Positions 1-6,168 are shown, counted from the first letter of the stretch. The stretch is DNA of 11,623 bases from Candidatus Aenigmatarchaeota archaeon (GCA_023142905.1 JAGLIP010000016.1:1-11623); one strand, 5' to 3'. Made by a program: numbers and translations. Notes: generated from the sequence alone by a model not told the origin.

Positions 1-84
1 TGCAGGGGAAGGGATTTGAACCCTTGAACTCCTACGAGACCGGATCTTGAGTCCGGCGCCTTTGACCAGCTGGGCGACCCCTGC
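1..84 (-). tRNA. tRNA-Leu (anticodon CAA)
   Basis: The minus strand folds as a class II tRNA. The 7-bp acceptor stem starts GCAGGGG and closes with CCCCTGC plus discriminator A at position 1. The anticodon stem CCGGA/TCCGG encloses loop CTCAAGA, giving anticodon CAA for UUG codons. The long variable arm can pair CTC with GAG, as expected for leucine tRNA, and the T-arm is AAGGG/CCCTT around TTCAAAT. Any encoded CCA lies outside the window. No intron is visible. An AT-rich stretch at 101-120, such as GTATAAGT read on the minus strand, could hold its promoter. Confidence 0.97.
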
Positions 85-140
85 AAAACAAGCACTAACA
101 ACTTATACAATCATATTTAAATTGTTTATTAAGAACCAGT

Positions 141-656
141 TTATTTCAATTTTGAAAGCTCGTCTTTAAGGCTGTCAAGTTCTGTATGCAAATCGAAAAG
201 TTCCATTGAAGCCCCCATAGTTTCACCCATAGCCGCCATCTTAAGGCTTTCAGGAGCTGCAAGTTTTAACTCAACATCTTTTAATACTGTATCAAGCTTG
301 TCAAGATGCTTCTCCGTACGCTCAATTGCTTCTGATTTAAGCTGTTCTGCCTTTGCCAAAAGAAGCACTGTATCGGAAAGTCCTTTTATTTCTAATTTTG
401 AGCCCATAAGATCATTAGATATACCTACATGCTCATCAATTTTTACAAAAAGTTCAGTATCTGTTTCTTTCACATCAATATCATGAAGAGAAACAGCATT
501 TTCTTTTTTTGGTGTTTCTGATATTTCGGTCTCTTCGGGAATTACATTATCCTGTGCCTTTACTTCTGGCTCTATTGGTGCTTCCGCAACTTCCTTATCT
601 GCAAGACCAACAACTGCTTTCAGCTGGTTAATTTCGCTTTCTTTTAATTCAACCAT
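141..656 (-). CDS. Hypothetical acidic coiled-coil protein, 171 aa
   Basis: I do not recognise this family. The protein is soluble, with no membrane segment or signal peptide. Residues 1-60 are rich in Glu, Pro and Ala and look disordered. Residues about 60-135 form a helix-prone segment with regular Leu/Ile spacing, and the C-terminus (about 150-171) has a short Leu heptad pattern ending in SKLK, so coiled-coil oligomerisation is likely. The ATG at 656 is preceded on the minus strand by GGTG (664-667) with 7-base spacing, and by a TATA-like box at 701-709, which places a transcript start about 20-25 bases before the ATG. It lies between two tRNA genes on the same strand, which says nothing clear about its job. 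Codon use resembles the neighbours. It could be a lineage-specific scaffold or cytoskeletal-type protein, but that is only a guess from shape. Confidence 0.75.
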   Translation of the reverse strand: MVELKESEINQLKAVVGLADKEVAEAPIEPEVKAQDNVIPEETEISETPKKENAVSLHDIDVKETDTELFVKIDEHVGISNDLMGSKLEIKGLSDTVLLLAKAEQLKSEAIERTEKHLDKLDTVLKDVELKLAAPESLKMAAMGETMGASMELFDLHTELDSLKDELSKLK

Positions 657-700
657 AGGTAAACACCATAAAACAAATTACTATTAATTGATTTCAAGTA

Positions 701-709
701 TTTATATAA
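701..709 (-). promoter_or_regulatory. TATA-like box for the 171-aa gene
   Basis: Read on the minus strand this is TTATATAAA, about 49 bases before the ATG at 656. That predicts a transcript start near 680 and a short leader carrying GGTG. It lies downstream of tRNA-Arg, so it cannot serve the tRNA. Confidence 0.5.
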
Positions 710-739
710 TTGCCCCGTAAACTGCCTTGTTTTGGTTTA

Positions 740-814
740 TGGCGGGCCTGCCGGGAATTGAACCCGGGTCTGTGGCTCCGCAAGCCACTGTGCTATCCAC
801 TATACTACAGGCCC
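740..814 (-). tRNA. tRNA-Arg (anticodon GCG)
   Basis: The minus strand gives a standard class I cloverleaf. The acceptor stem is GGGCCTG/CAGGCCC, the D-arm region is GTATAGTGGATAGCAC, and the anticodon stem GTGGC/GCCAC encloses loop TTGCGGA with anticodon GCG (CGC/CGU codons). The T-arm is CCGGG/CCCGG around TTCAATT. The discriminator is G (743), followed by CCA at 742-740, so the CCA end is encoded in the DNA. No intron is seen. It is transcribed away from the Zn-ribbon gene, and both share the AT-rich interval 815-885. Confidence 0.97.
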
Positions 815-826
815 CTTTCTGCTACA

Positions 827-836
827 TTTATAAAAT
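827..836 (+). promoter_or_regulatory. Divergent promoter region with TATA-like box
   Basis: TTTATAAAAT at 827-836 would place a plus-strand transcript start near 857, about 28 bases before the Zn-ribbon ATG, leaving room for its Shine-Dalgarno site. A second AT-rich box (about 839-846), read on the minus strand, is correctly spaced for tRNA-Arg. Assignments are by spacing only. Confidence 0.4.
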
Positions 837-875
837 TGATATAGAATATGATATTATTGTTTTTTTAAATAAACA

Positions 876-881
876 GGTGAT
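876..881 (+). promoter_or_regulatory. Shine-Dalgarno site GGTGAT of the Zn-ribbon gene
   Basis: GGTGAT matches the part of the archaeal 16S anti-Shine-Dalgarno tail complementary to GGAGGTGATC. It ends 4 bases before the ATG at 886. This decides that start over the longer in-frame reading, which would run back through the tRNA-Arg gene. The GTG (877) and ATG (880) overlap this site. Confidence 0.75.
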
Positions 882-885
882 GTTA

Positions 886-1053
886 ATGAGTGTCGGAAAT
901 TGCACAAGCTGCGGTACAACAATTACTGCTGGCGAAAAATTCGCAAGATTCCCTTGTCCTTCGTGCGGGGAAGAAACAATGTTGCGGTGTGAAAGCTGCA
1001 AAAAAACAGCAAATAAATACAAATGCAAAAAATGTGGGTTTGAAGGGCCTTAA
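886..1053 (+). CDS. Small Zn-ribbon RNA-binding protein, 55 aa
   Basis: This encodes a tiny two-ribbon zinc protein of the family linked to translation in archaea (COG2888-like, DUF1610 type). Four Cys-x-x-Cys knuckles are visible in order: CTSC near the N-terminus, CPSC near the middle, then CESC and CKKC near the C-terminus, giving eight cysteines for two zinc ions. The last knuckle sits in the basic segment YKCKKCGFEGP, typical of the family. There is no membrane segment. The start is set by GGTGAT 4 bases upstream. The gene is followed after 18 bases by aEF-1beta, and this pairing is widely conserved in archaea, which supports a ribosome- or translation-associated role. The exact biochemical function is not known to me; RNA binding is the family annotation, not something the sequence proves. 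Confidence 0.93.
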   Translation: MSVGNCTSCGTTITAGEKFARFPCPSCGEETMLRCESCKKTANKYKCKKCGFEGP

Positions 1054-1071
1054 AAAAGGAGAGGTATTATT

Positions 1072-1338
1072 ATGAGTCGTGGTGTTCTTGCAACATTTAA
1101 GATAATGCCCGAAAGTCTAGAAGTGGATCTTGAGGCGCTTAAAGAAAAAATAAAAATATTAGAAACTATTGGAAATATAAAGGATTTTAAAGAAGAGCCA
1201 ATAGCTTTTGGATTAAAATCACTTTCTGTATTAACCCTTATAGCCGATGAAGGCGGACTTACAGAAAAAATAGAAAATAAATTGTCCGAACTTGAAGGCG
1301 TGCAATCAGTTGAAAATGTTGGTGTGACACTCATCTGA
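1072..1338 (+). CDS. ef1b: Elongation factor 1-beta (aEF-1B), 88 aa
   Basis: This is the guanine-nucleotide exchange factor that recharges aEF-1A with GTP during translation elongation. The length matches the single-domain archaeal form (about 88-91 residues), which equals the C-terminal catalytic domain of eukaryotic eEF1B. Family features are the N-terminal beta strand (VLATFKIMPES), the central block EEPIAFGLKSLSVLTLIADE, and the C-terminal strand-helix-strand ending in VQSVENVGVTLI. A GAGGT Shine-Dalgarno stretch (1061-1065) lies 6 bases before the ATG. It is co-transcribed with the upstream Zn-ribbon gene and followed by a strong T-tract terminator. Nothing is truncated. Confidence 0.96.
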   Translation: MSRGVLATFKIMPESLEVDLEALKEKIKILETIGNIKDFKEEPIAFGLKSLSVLTLIADEGGLTEKIENKLSELEGVQSVENVGVTLI

Positions 1339-1341
1339 TTG

Positions 1342-1356
1342 TTTTTTTTCTTTTTT
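1342..1356 (+). terminator. Poly-T terminator after EF-1beta
   Basis: Fourteen of the 15 bases here are T, starting 4 bases after the EF-1beta stop codon. Archaeal RNA polymerase terminates at such T-runs without needing a hairpin. The last T's also form the left arm of the first inverted repeat in the following block. Confidence 0.75.
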
Positions 1357-1503
1357 AATTGTGTGTAACCAAACCACCAAGCAATTAAAAAGCTTGAAAT
1401 GCTCCAAACGAACCCACATTTCATGATTTTTAATTGCGTATAACCCACATCATCAAAGCAATTAAAAAGCTTGAAATCCCTCAAACGAACCAATATTTTA
1501 TGA
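1352..1503 (+). repeat. Two imperfect ~75-bp direct repeats, each with a 10-bp stem-loop
   Basis: Unit 1 spans 1352-1426 (75 bases) and unit 2 spans 1427-1503 (77 bases), directly abutting. They share an identical 22-base core (1380-1401 and 1457-1478 approximately) around an AAGCTT site, plus a conserved CAAACGAACC, and align by eye at roughly 80-85 percent. Inside each unit TTTTTAATTG (1352-1361; 1427-1436) is perfectly complementary to CAATTAAAAA (1382-1391; 1459-1468), leaving loops of 20 and 22 bases. A third partial left arm, TTTTTATTG, begins near 1505. No protein is encoded: the reading frame on the minus strand has repeated peptide text only because the DNA is repeated. The block lies between the EF-1beta terminator and the FEN1 promoter. 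Confidence 0.85.
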
Positions 1504-1535
1504 TTTTTTATTGTGAAGTTCATAATTTTCTTCAC

Positions 1536-1544
1536 ATATATATT
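1536..1544 (+). promoter_or_regulatory. TATA box of FEN1, probably leaderless mRNA
   Basis: ATATATATT lies with its centre about 28 bases before the ATG at 1568. Archaeal transcription starts about 25-27 bases from the TATA centre, so the mRNA should begin at or within a few bases of the start codon. There is no Shine-Dalgarno sequence before that ATG. Confidence 0.65.
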
Positions 1545-1567
1545 TTTTGCCTATTAATTCTACCATT

Positions 1568-2593
1568 ATGGGTATAAAGATAACACAAATTGTTCCGAAA
1601 GAAGATATAGATGTAACCAATCTTTCGGGAAAAACAATAGCAGTTGATGCATTAAATACAATTTATCAATTCTTGTCAATCATCCGCCAATATGATGGAA
1701 GTCCCCTTGCAGATAATCAGGGGCGCACAACATCACATCTTTCAGGAATTTTTTACCGTTCATTAAACCAGATGATTGCCGGTGTCCGCCTTGTTTATGT
1801 TTTTGACGGCAAGCCTCCGGAATTTAAAAGTATTGTCAATAACGAGCGAACTAAAAAAAGAACAGAAGCACATGAAAAATGGATGAGCGCAAAAGAGGAC
1901 GGAAACTTTGAAGAAGCAAAAAAGCACGCACAGGCTTCAGTTAAAATAACCGATGAAATCATAAAGGAATCAAAAGAACTCCTTGGCGCAATGGGTATTC
2001 CTGTTGTCCAGGCCCCTTCAGAAGGCGAGGCGCAAGCTGCAGTAATGGCAAGAAAGGGTATTGTGTTTGCCGCAGCATCATCTGATTTTGACACGCTTCT
2101 TTTCGGCACACCTAGGCTTATAAGAAACTTAAACATTACCGGTAAAAGAAAAATTCCGGGAACATCAATTTATAGGTATGTAAAACCCGAAATAATACAT
2201 CTTGAAAAAGCGCTTTCAACTCTTGGGCTTTCAAGAGAACAGTTGATATCTTTAGGTATTTTGGTGGGAACAGACTACAATCCGGGAGGAATTGCGGGCC
2301 TTGGCCCTAAAAAGGCACTCGCATTTGTGAAAAAACACAAAAACTTCGATAAAATCTTTGAGAATATTGGATGGAATTTCAAAATACAACCAAAAGAAAT
2401 ATGTGATTTTTTCATGAACCCCCCAACAGAAAATGACTTAGACATTACACAAAAAGAAGCAAACCCCGAAAAAATAAAAAAAATATTGTGTGATAAACAT
2501 AATTTTTCAGATGAACGAGTTGCTTCCATGCTAAAAAAACTAGATATTCTAAAAGAACAAAAAAAACAGACAACACTATGCAAATGGGGTTAA
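1568..2593 (+). CDS. fen: Flap endonuclease 1 (FEN1), 341 aa
   Basis: This structure-specific nuclease removes 5' flaps during Okazaki-fragment maturation and repair, normally working with PCNA. The metal-binding acidic residues sit at canonical archaeal positions: D27 (AVDALN), D80 (YVFDGKPP), E152 and E154 (PSEGEAQAA), D173 and D175 (SSDFDTLLFG), and D236 (VGTDYNPGG). The helix-hairpin-helix GGIAGLGPKKAL follows. The ATG at 1568 is chosen because it gives MGI, the expected N-terminal Met-Gly. An upstream TTG (1547) would add seven residues and hide the essential glycine, and the TATA spacing supports 1568. Length is normal. The C-terminal PCNA-binding (PIP) motif QTTLCKW has Gln, Leu and the first aromatic residue but ends in Gly instead of a second aromatic, so binding may be weaker. 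It appears to be a single-gene transcript. Confidence 0.97.
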   Translation: MGIKITQIVPKEDIDVTNLSGKTIAVDALNTIYQFLSIIRQYDGSPLADNQGRTTSHLSGIFYRSLNQMIAGVRLVYVFDGKPPEFKSIVNNERTKKRTEAHEKWMSAKEDGNFEEAKKHAQASVKITDEIIKESKELLGAMGIPVVQAPSEGEAQAAVMARKGIVFAAASSDFDTLLFGTPRLIRNLNITGKRKIPGTSIYRYVKPEIIHLEKALSTLGLSREQLISLGILVGTDYNPGGIAGLGPKKALAFVKKHKNFDKIFENIGWNFKIQPKEICDFFMNPPTENDLDITQKEANPEKIKKILCDKHNFSDERVASMLKKLDILKEQKKQTTLCKWG

Positions 2594-2653
2594 TCAGAAA
2601 CCACTCATATCTCAGTTAAAAAATCATGCCAAAAAAGGGTCAATTCTTCAAAA

Positions 2654-2661
2654 CATATATA
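2654..2661 (+). promoter_or_regulatory. TATA box of the e2b2-rbcL cluster, probably leaderless
   Basis: CATATATA is centred about 28 bases before the ATG at 2686, the same spacing as FEN1. The ATG has no Shine-Dalgarno sequence. This placement would also exclude the upstream in-frame ATG at 2626 from the transcript. Confidence 0.65.
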
Positions 2662-2685
2662 CACCCAACACACATAAAATATAAT

Positions 2686-3483
2686 ATGGAGTTAAATACT
2701 ATTGAAAAGACGATAAAAGACATCAAAACTCTTAAAATACAGGGCGCCCGCGCTGTTGCTATTGCAGGTATTGGTATACTTCAAGAGATTCACGAAGTCT
2801 CCGGATTTGGTGATGATTTCGAGAAGATGTGTGCTAGGCTTGAAAAAACGCGGCCAACCGCAGTTCCCATGCACAACGCAATTGAGATGATAAAAACCAA
2901 AAGAAATGAATCTGTTTTTGAAGATCTTCTTTACTTTCTTGAGAACTCAAAAGAAAAAATAGCCGCCCACACACAAACAAGCATAAATGAAGGCGCAACA
3001 TACATAACACACTGCCATTCAAGCGAAGTTATTGCAGCATTTAAGATGGCAAAAAGAGAAGGCAAAAATTTTCGGGTAATTGTAACAGAAACAAGGCCCA
3101 TGCTTCAAGGGAAAATAACCGCAAAAGAGCTTATGGATGCAGGAATTCCTGTCACATATATTGTTGATTCTGCTGCATCAAGTTTTATGAGGCAGACAAA
3201 TGCGGTAATAATGGGTATTGATTCAATAAGAGAAGAAGGCGTTTACAACAAAATAGGGTCTTATGCAATAGCACTTGCGGCAAAGAAAGCAGGAGCCCCG
3301 GTTTATTTTCTAGGAAATACCCTAAAAATTGATAAGCGAGAAACAATAATGATTGAAGAGCGCCCTTCAAAAGAAGTAATTGACTTAAGGACCTTAAAGG
3401 GTGCAGACATAAAAAACCCTGCATTTGACATGACGCCGTGGAGCCTAATTGAGGCCGTAATAACCGAGCGCGGCAAATACTAA
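2686..3483 (+). CDS. e2b2: Ribose-1,5-bisphosphate isomerase (eIF2B-like), 265 aa
   Basis: This converts ribose-1,5-bisphosphate to ribulose-1,5-bisphosphate, the substrate of the RuBisCO encoded downstream, in the archaeal AMP/nucleoside degradation route. The catalytic pair of the characterised Thermococcus enzyme (Cys133, Asp202, 69 residues apart) matches C110 in ITHCHSS and D179 in VIMGIDSI, also 69 apart. Other family signatures are EKTRPTAV (53-60), VTETRPMLQGKITAKEL (133-149), IVDSAA (159-164), YNKIGS and NPAFDMTP. I chose ATG 2686 over 2626 because the N-terminal helix then aligns with the family start and a TATA box lies 28 bases upstream; the extra 20 residues look non-conserved. 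The protein is shorter than the about 320 residues of characterised homologues: the insert before the Cys motif is reduced, and it stops at ITERGKY where homologues continue about 25 residues. It could in principle act on another sugar phosphate, but the rbcL context argues for this role. Confidence 0.93.
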   Translation: MELNTIEKTIKDIKTLKIQGARAVAIAGIGILQEIHEVSGFGDDFEKMCARLEKTRPTAVPMHNAIEMIKTKRNESVFEDLLYFLENSKEKIAAHTQTSINEGATYITHCHSSEVIAAFKMAKREGKNFRVIVTETRPMLQGKITAKELMDAGIPVTYIVDSAASSFMRQTNAVIMGIDSIREEGVYNKIGSYAIALAAKKAGAPVYFLGNTLKIDKRETIMIEERPSKEVIDLRTLKGADIKNPAFDMTPWSLIEAVITERGKY

Positions 3484-3506
3484 TAGTACAGACATAAGTG
3501 GCTTTT

Positions 3507-4043
3507 ATGATTGAAACCGAAATAAAAATAAAAGTAGATGATTTCAAAAACATACAAAAAAAATTAAATTCCTTCGGTGCAAAAAAGATTTCTTCTGTTT
3601 TTGAGAAAAATATTGTTTTTGATACTGAAAAAAAAGAATTAAAGAAAAAAGACTGCTTTTTAAGGGTGCGGGAAGACAAAAAAGCAACACTGTGCTTTAA
3701 AGGCCCGCGGGAAAAAACAAACACAAAAAAGAGAGAAGAGATTGAGTTTGAAATACTGGATGCTAAAAAAGCAGAACAGTTCCTTATGCGATTGGGTTTT
3801 GATAAAAAATTGCGCTATGAGAAAAATCGGGAATCGTGGGATTTCAAAAAAACCGAGATTGTACTTGACGAGCTTCCATTTGGCAAGTTTATAGAAATCG
3901 AAGGAAACGAAAAAGATATCAACGCAGCAGCAAAAATATTAGGCTATAACAAAAAAGAATTTATTACAAAAACATATTTTGAGCTTGCAGAAGAAGCAGG
4001 AATAAAAAAAGACATAATTTTTGGAGATGATACAAATGGATAA
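3507..4043 (+). CDS. cyaB: CYTH-domain protein, class IV adenylyl cyclase (CyaB) family, 178 aa
   Basis: This belongs to the CYTH triphosphate-tunnel family, whose members bind nucleoside or inorganic triphosphates with metal and act as class IV adenylyl cyclases, thiamine triphosphatases or tripolyphosphatases. Visible signatures are the N-terminal ExExK motif (E3, E5, K7 in IETEIK), the Arg pair in CFLRVRED, the Lys/Arg strand LCFKGPRE, the acidic strand REEIEFEI, the CyaB-type segment VLDELPFGKFIEIEG, and the closing KTYFELAEEAG. No membrane or extra domain is present. ATG 3507 is preferred over GTG 3498 because it puts ExExK at the usual extreme N-terminus. The gene starts 23 bases after e2b2 and its last 8 bases overlap rbcL, so it is probably co-transcribed and translationally coupled. 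The actual reaction cannot be decided from sequence; cAMP synthesis and triphosphate hydrolysis are both possible. Confidence 0.9.
   Translation: MIETEIKIKVDDFKNIQKKLNSFGAKKISSVFEKNIVFDTEKKELKKKDCFLRVREDKKATLCFKGPREKTNTKKREEIEFEILDAKKAEQFLMRLGFDKKLRYEKNRESWDFKKTEIVLDELPFGKFIEIEGNEKDINAAAKILGYNKKEFITKTYFELAEEAGIKKDIIFGDDTNG
4023..4031 (+). promoter_or_regulatory. Strong Shine-Dalgarno site of rbcL inside the CYTH gene
   Basis: GGAGATGAT differs by one base from the ideal GGAGGTGAT and ends 4 bases before the RuBisCO ATG at 4036. It encodes Gly-Asp-Asp near the end of the upstream protein. The start at 4036 is chosen over the in-frame ATG at 4021, which would lie upstream of this site. Confidence 0.8.
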
Positions 4044-5307
4044 GACATTGGACTATATTAACCTTAAATACACGCCGACAAAAAACGACCTTGTAGTGCT
4101 TTACCGTGTTGAGCCAAACAAGATATCTATTGAAACTGCTTGTGAACATCTGGCTGCGGAGTCGTCAATAGGCACATGGACCGAAATATCTACAATGAAC
4201 CCGCGAGTTGCAAAAAAACTAAAACCGACTGTTTTTTCAATTGACAAAAAAACAAAAATGGTAAAAATTGCATACACAAAAGACCTTTTTGAAAACGCAA
4301 ACATGCCGGAAATCCTCTCATCAATTGCAGGAAATATTTTCGGAATGTCTGTTGTTAAAAACTTGCGGCTTGTCGATATCTATTTTCCAAAATCAATTGT
4401 GGATAGTTTCAAAGGCCCTGCATTCGGCATTGAAGGCATTAGAAAACTCACCAGAATAAAAGAAAGGCCTCTTGTCGGAACCATAATAAAACCAAAAGTG
4501 GGCTTAAATGAAAAAGAGCATGCACAAGTTGCATACAACGCATGGGTTGGCGGCCTTGATGTTGTAAAAGATGATGAGAATCTCACATCCATGAGCTTTA
4601 ATAATTTCGATTTAAGAGTAAAAGAAACACTCAATGCACGAGATATTGCAGAAAGAAAAACTGGCGAGAAAAAAATATACATGCCGAATGTAACCGCAGA
4701 AACAACAGAGATGCTTCGAAGGGCAAATCTTGTAAAAAAACAGGGCGGAGAATATATCATGGTAGATATACTGACTCTTGGTTGGTCCGCGCTTCAGACA
4801 TTAAGGGACGCAAATTTAGGGCTCGTGATACATGCGCACAGGGCAATGCATGCAGCAATTACACGAAACCCGAAACACGGCATTTCCATGCTAGTGCTTG
4901 CAAAAGTTACAAGATTAATTGGTGCAGACCAGCTGCATATAGGAACAGCACAGGTAGGAAAAATGACTGGTGAAAAAGACGAAGTCATAGATATTGAAAA
5001 CGCCATAGAATATTCAAAAACAAAATCCACAGAAAATACACTGGGCCAGAACTGGCAAAATATAAAGACAACTCTTGCAGTGGCTTCCGGCGGCCTTCAT
5101 CCGGGACATATCCCTAAATTGCTATCAAAAATGGGAACAAACATTGTCGCACAATTCGGTGGCGGATGCCACGGCCACCCCCAGGGCACAATTGCAGGGG
5201 CTAAAGCAATAAGACAGGCAACAAACGCATATATGAAAAAAATACCGGCAAAAACATACGCCAAAACAGCACCAGAACTTAAATGTGCGCTAGAGCATTG
5301 GAAATAA
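4036..5307 (+). CDS. rbcL: Form III RuBisCO large subunit, 423 aa
   Basis: This carboxylates ribulose-1,5-bisphosphate to two 3-phosphoglycerate; in archaea it serves nucleotide salvage rather than a Calvin cycle. Active-site residues, with spinach equivalents, are all present: N100 (123), K152 in IIKPKVGL (175), K178 (carbamylated Lys201), D180 (203) and E181 (204) in GGLDVVKDDEN, H268/R269 in HAHRAMHA (294/295), H301 in LHIGT (327), K309 (loop 6 Lys334), and S351-G-G in VASGGLHPGH (379-381). QFGGGCHGHPQGT forms the second phosphate site. Length is normal for form III, and no small-subunit gene follows. These residues argue for a true carboxylase, not a RuBisCO-like protein. Translation starts at a strong Shine-Dalgarno site within the CYTH gene, overlapping its stop by 8 bases. 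With e2b2 upstream it forms the last two steps of the AMP route; AMP phosphorylase is not in the window. The subtype (III-a, III-b or III-like) needs a tree. Confidence 0.98.
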   Translation: MDKTLDYINLKYTPTKNDLVVLYRVEPNKISIETACEHLAAESSIGTWTEISTMNPRVAKKLKPTVFSIDKKTKMVKIAYTKDLFENANMPEILSSIAGNIFGMSVVKNLRLVDIYFPKSIVDSFKGPAFGIEGIRKLTRIKERPLVGTIIKPKVGLNEKEHAQVAYNAWVGGLDVVKDDENLTSMSFNNFDLRVKETLNARDIAERKTGEKKIYMPNVTAETTEMLRRANLVKKQGGEYIMVDILTLGWSALQTLRDANLGLVIHAHRAMHAAITRNPKHGISMLVLAKVTRLIGADQLHIGTAQVGKMTGEKDEVIDIENAIEYSKTKSTENTLGQNWQNIKTTLAVASGGLHPGHIPKLLSKMGTNIVAQFGGGCHGHPQGTIAGAKAIRQATNAYMKKIPAKTYAKTAPELKCALEHWK

Positions 5308-5345
5308 TGCAAACATTAAAATATATGATACTATAAAGGATTACT

Positions 5346-6107
5346 ATGTGGGAACTATATTTCGGTCTTGCAATTGCATCTCTTGGAACAGCAGCATATA
5401 TGCAAAAAAAAGGCTCGTGGAATACCAAAACAAAGAAAAAATATATGGAATTAAAAGACACAGACAATTTTAGTTATGCTTACACACCTAAAGAAAGAAG
5501 GCAGGAAAAACCAGAACCACTCACAGGACCTAAATCAAAATTCGATTCTCTTTTTGAATACGGGCGGCGGGACAACCCGGATATTGATCCCGAAAAACAA
5601 AAACAATTACAAGAAGAAATAGACAAAATAAAAGAAGAAGAACGGCAGGAAAAAATAAACCGCCCGGACAACAGGATTGGTGATTTTGGAACAGGATACC
5701 CGCGCCCGGAACCTCAACAAACGCGTATGCCGACAAGCCCTTTTAACTCATTTGAAAACAACAAAACACCGTCCTTTGCAACACCCGGAACACAGAACCG
5801 TTTTACATCTGAACGAACAACTACAACCAATTCAAGCCCTTTTGGCAGCCTGCAGGGAAACGCACAACAACAAAGCCAAAGCACATTCAATAATACGCAA
5901 AAACCGCAAGGGTCAAGTTTTCTTGGCTCAATCATGGATTCTGCAATGCAGTCAAAAGAAAGAGAACCACAAGCAACAGGATTCGGAGCAATCCCTGAAC
6001 CAACAAAAACCGTATGGCCTGAACCCGCGACCGCACCGCAAAAAGAGTCTGAAAAAAAGAAAGAAGACAAAGACTGGGTTCCGATGGATTTCTTCTCAAA
6101 CAAGTAA
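5346..6107 (+). CDS. Membrane-anchored, disordered Q/N/S/P-rich protein, 253 aa
   Basis: I do not recognise this family. Residues about 2-20 (WELYFGLAIASLGTAAYM) form one hydrophobic helix followed by a Lys-rich stretch, which suggests an N-terminal anchor with the rest in the cytoplasm. Residues about 75-105 are a charged, helix-prone segment (EEIDKIKEEERQEK). From about 110 to 230 the chain is low complexity and probably disordered, rich in Gln, Asn, Ser, Thr and Pro, with scattered Phe-Gly or Ser-Phe motifs (SPFGS, SSFLGS, GFGAI, SPFNSF). The C-terminus is charged and ends WVPMDFFSNK, which may be a short docking motif. A weak AAAGGA lies before the ATG. It begins 38 bases after rbcL on the same strand and may be co-transcribed. 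Codon use matches its neighbours. It might be a tether or surface/secretion-linked protein, but nothing proves it. Confidence 0.75.
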   Translation: MWELYFGLAIASLGTAAYMQKKGSWNTKTKKKYMELKDTDNFSYAYTPKERRQEKPEPLTGPKSKFDSLFEYGRRDNPDIDPEKQKQLQEEIDKIKEEERQEKINRPDNRIGDFGTGYPRPEPQQTRMPTSPFNSFENNKTPSFATPGTQNRFTSERTTTTNSSPFGSLQGNAQQQSQSTFNNTQKPQGSSFLGSIMDSAMQSKEREPQATGFGAIPEPTKTVWPEPATAPQKESEKKKEDKDWVPMDFFSNK

Positions 6108-6162
6108 CATCAAAATTATATACCCCACAATAGAAAACCTTATAAACCTAAAAACACATAAG

Positions 6163-6168
6163 TATAAA
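6163..6168 (+). promoter_or_regulatory. TATA-like box upstream of the 6191-6458 interval
   Basis: TATAAA, with another TATAAA-containing stretch at 6141-6146. The second box predicts a transcript start near 6191, just before the first inverted-repeat arm of the following interval. The assignment rests on spacing only. Confidence 0.4.

Noticed and set aside
727..885. Longer N-terminus for the Zn-ribbon protein starting at 727
   Set aside because: It would translate through the tRNA-Arg gene and ignores the GGTGAT site placed correctly for ATG 886.
1352..1503. CRISPR array
   Set aside because: Only two abutting 75-base units without unique spacers, and no cas genes nearby.
1352..1503. Box C/D or H/ACA guide RNA pair
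   Set aside because: A GATGATG is present on the minus strand of one unit only, and no matching D box (CTGA) pairs or ACA box could be placed in both units.
1050..1535. Minus-strand ORF of 161 codons with internally repeated peptide
   Set aside because: It overlaps EF-1beta almost fully; the peptide repetition comes from the DNA direct repeats, and no ribosome site or family match is seen.
3185..3724. Minus-strand ORF of 179 codons across e2b2 and the CYTH gene
   Set aside because: A shadow of two well-supported genes, low complexity (Phe/Leu/Ser), produced by A-rich coding sequence read backwards.
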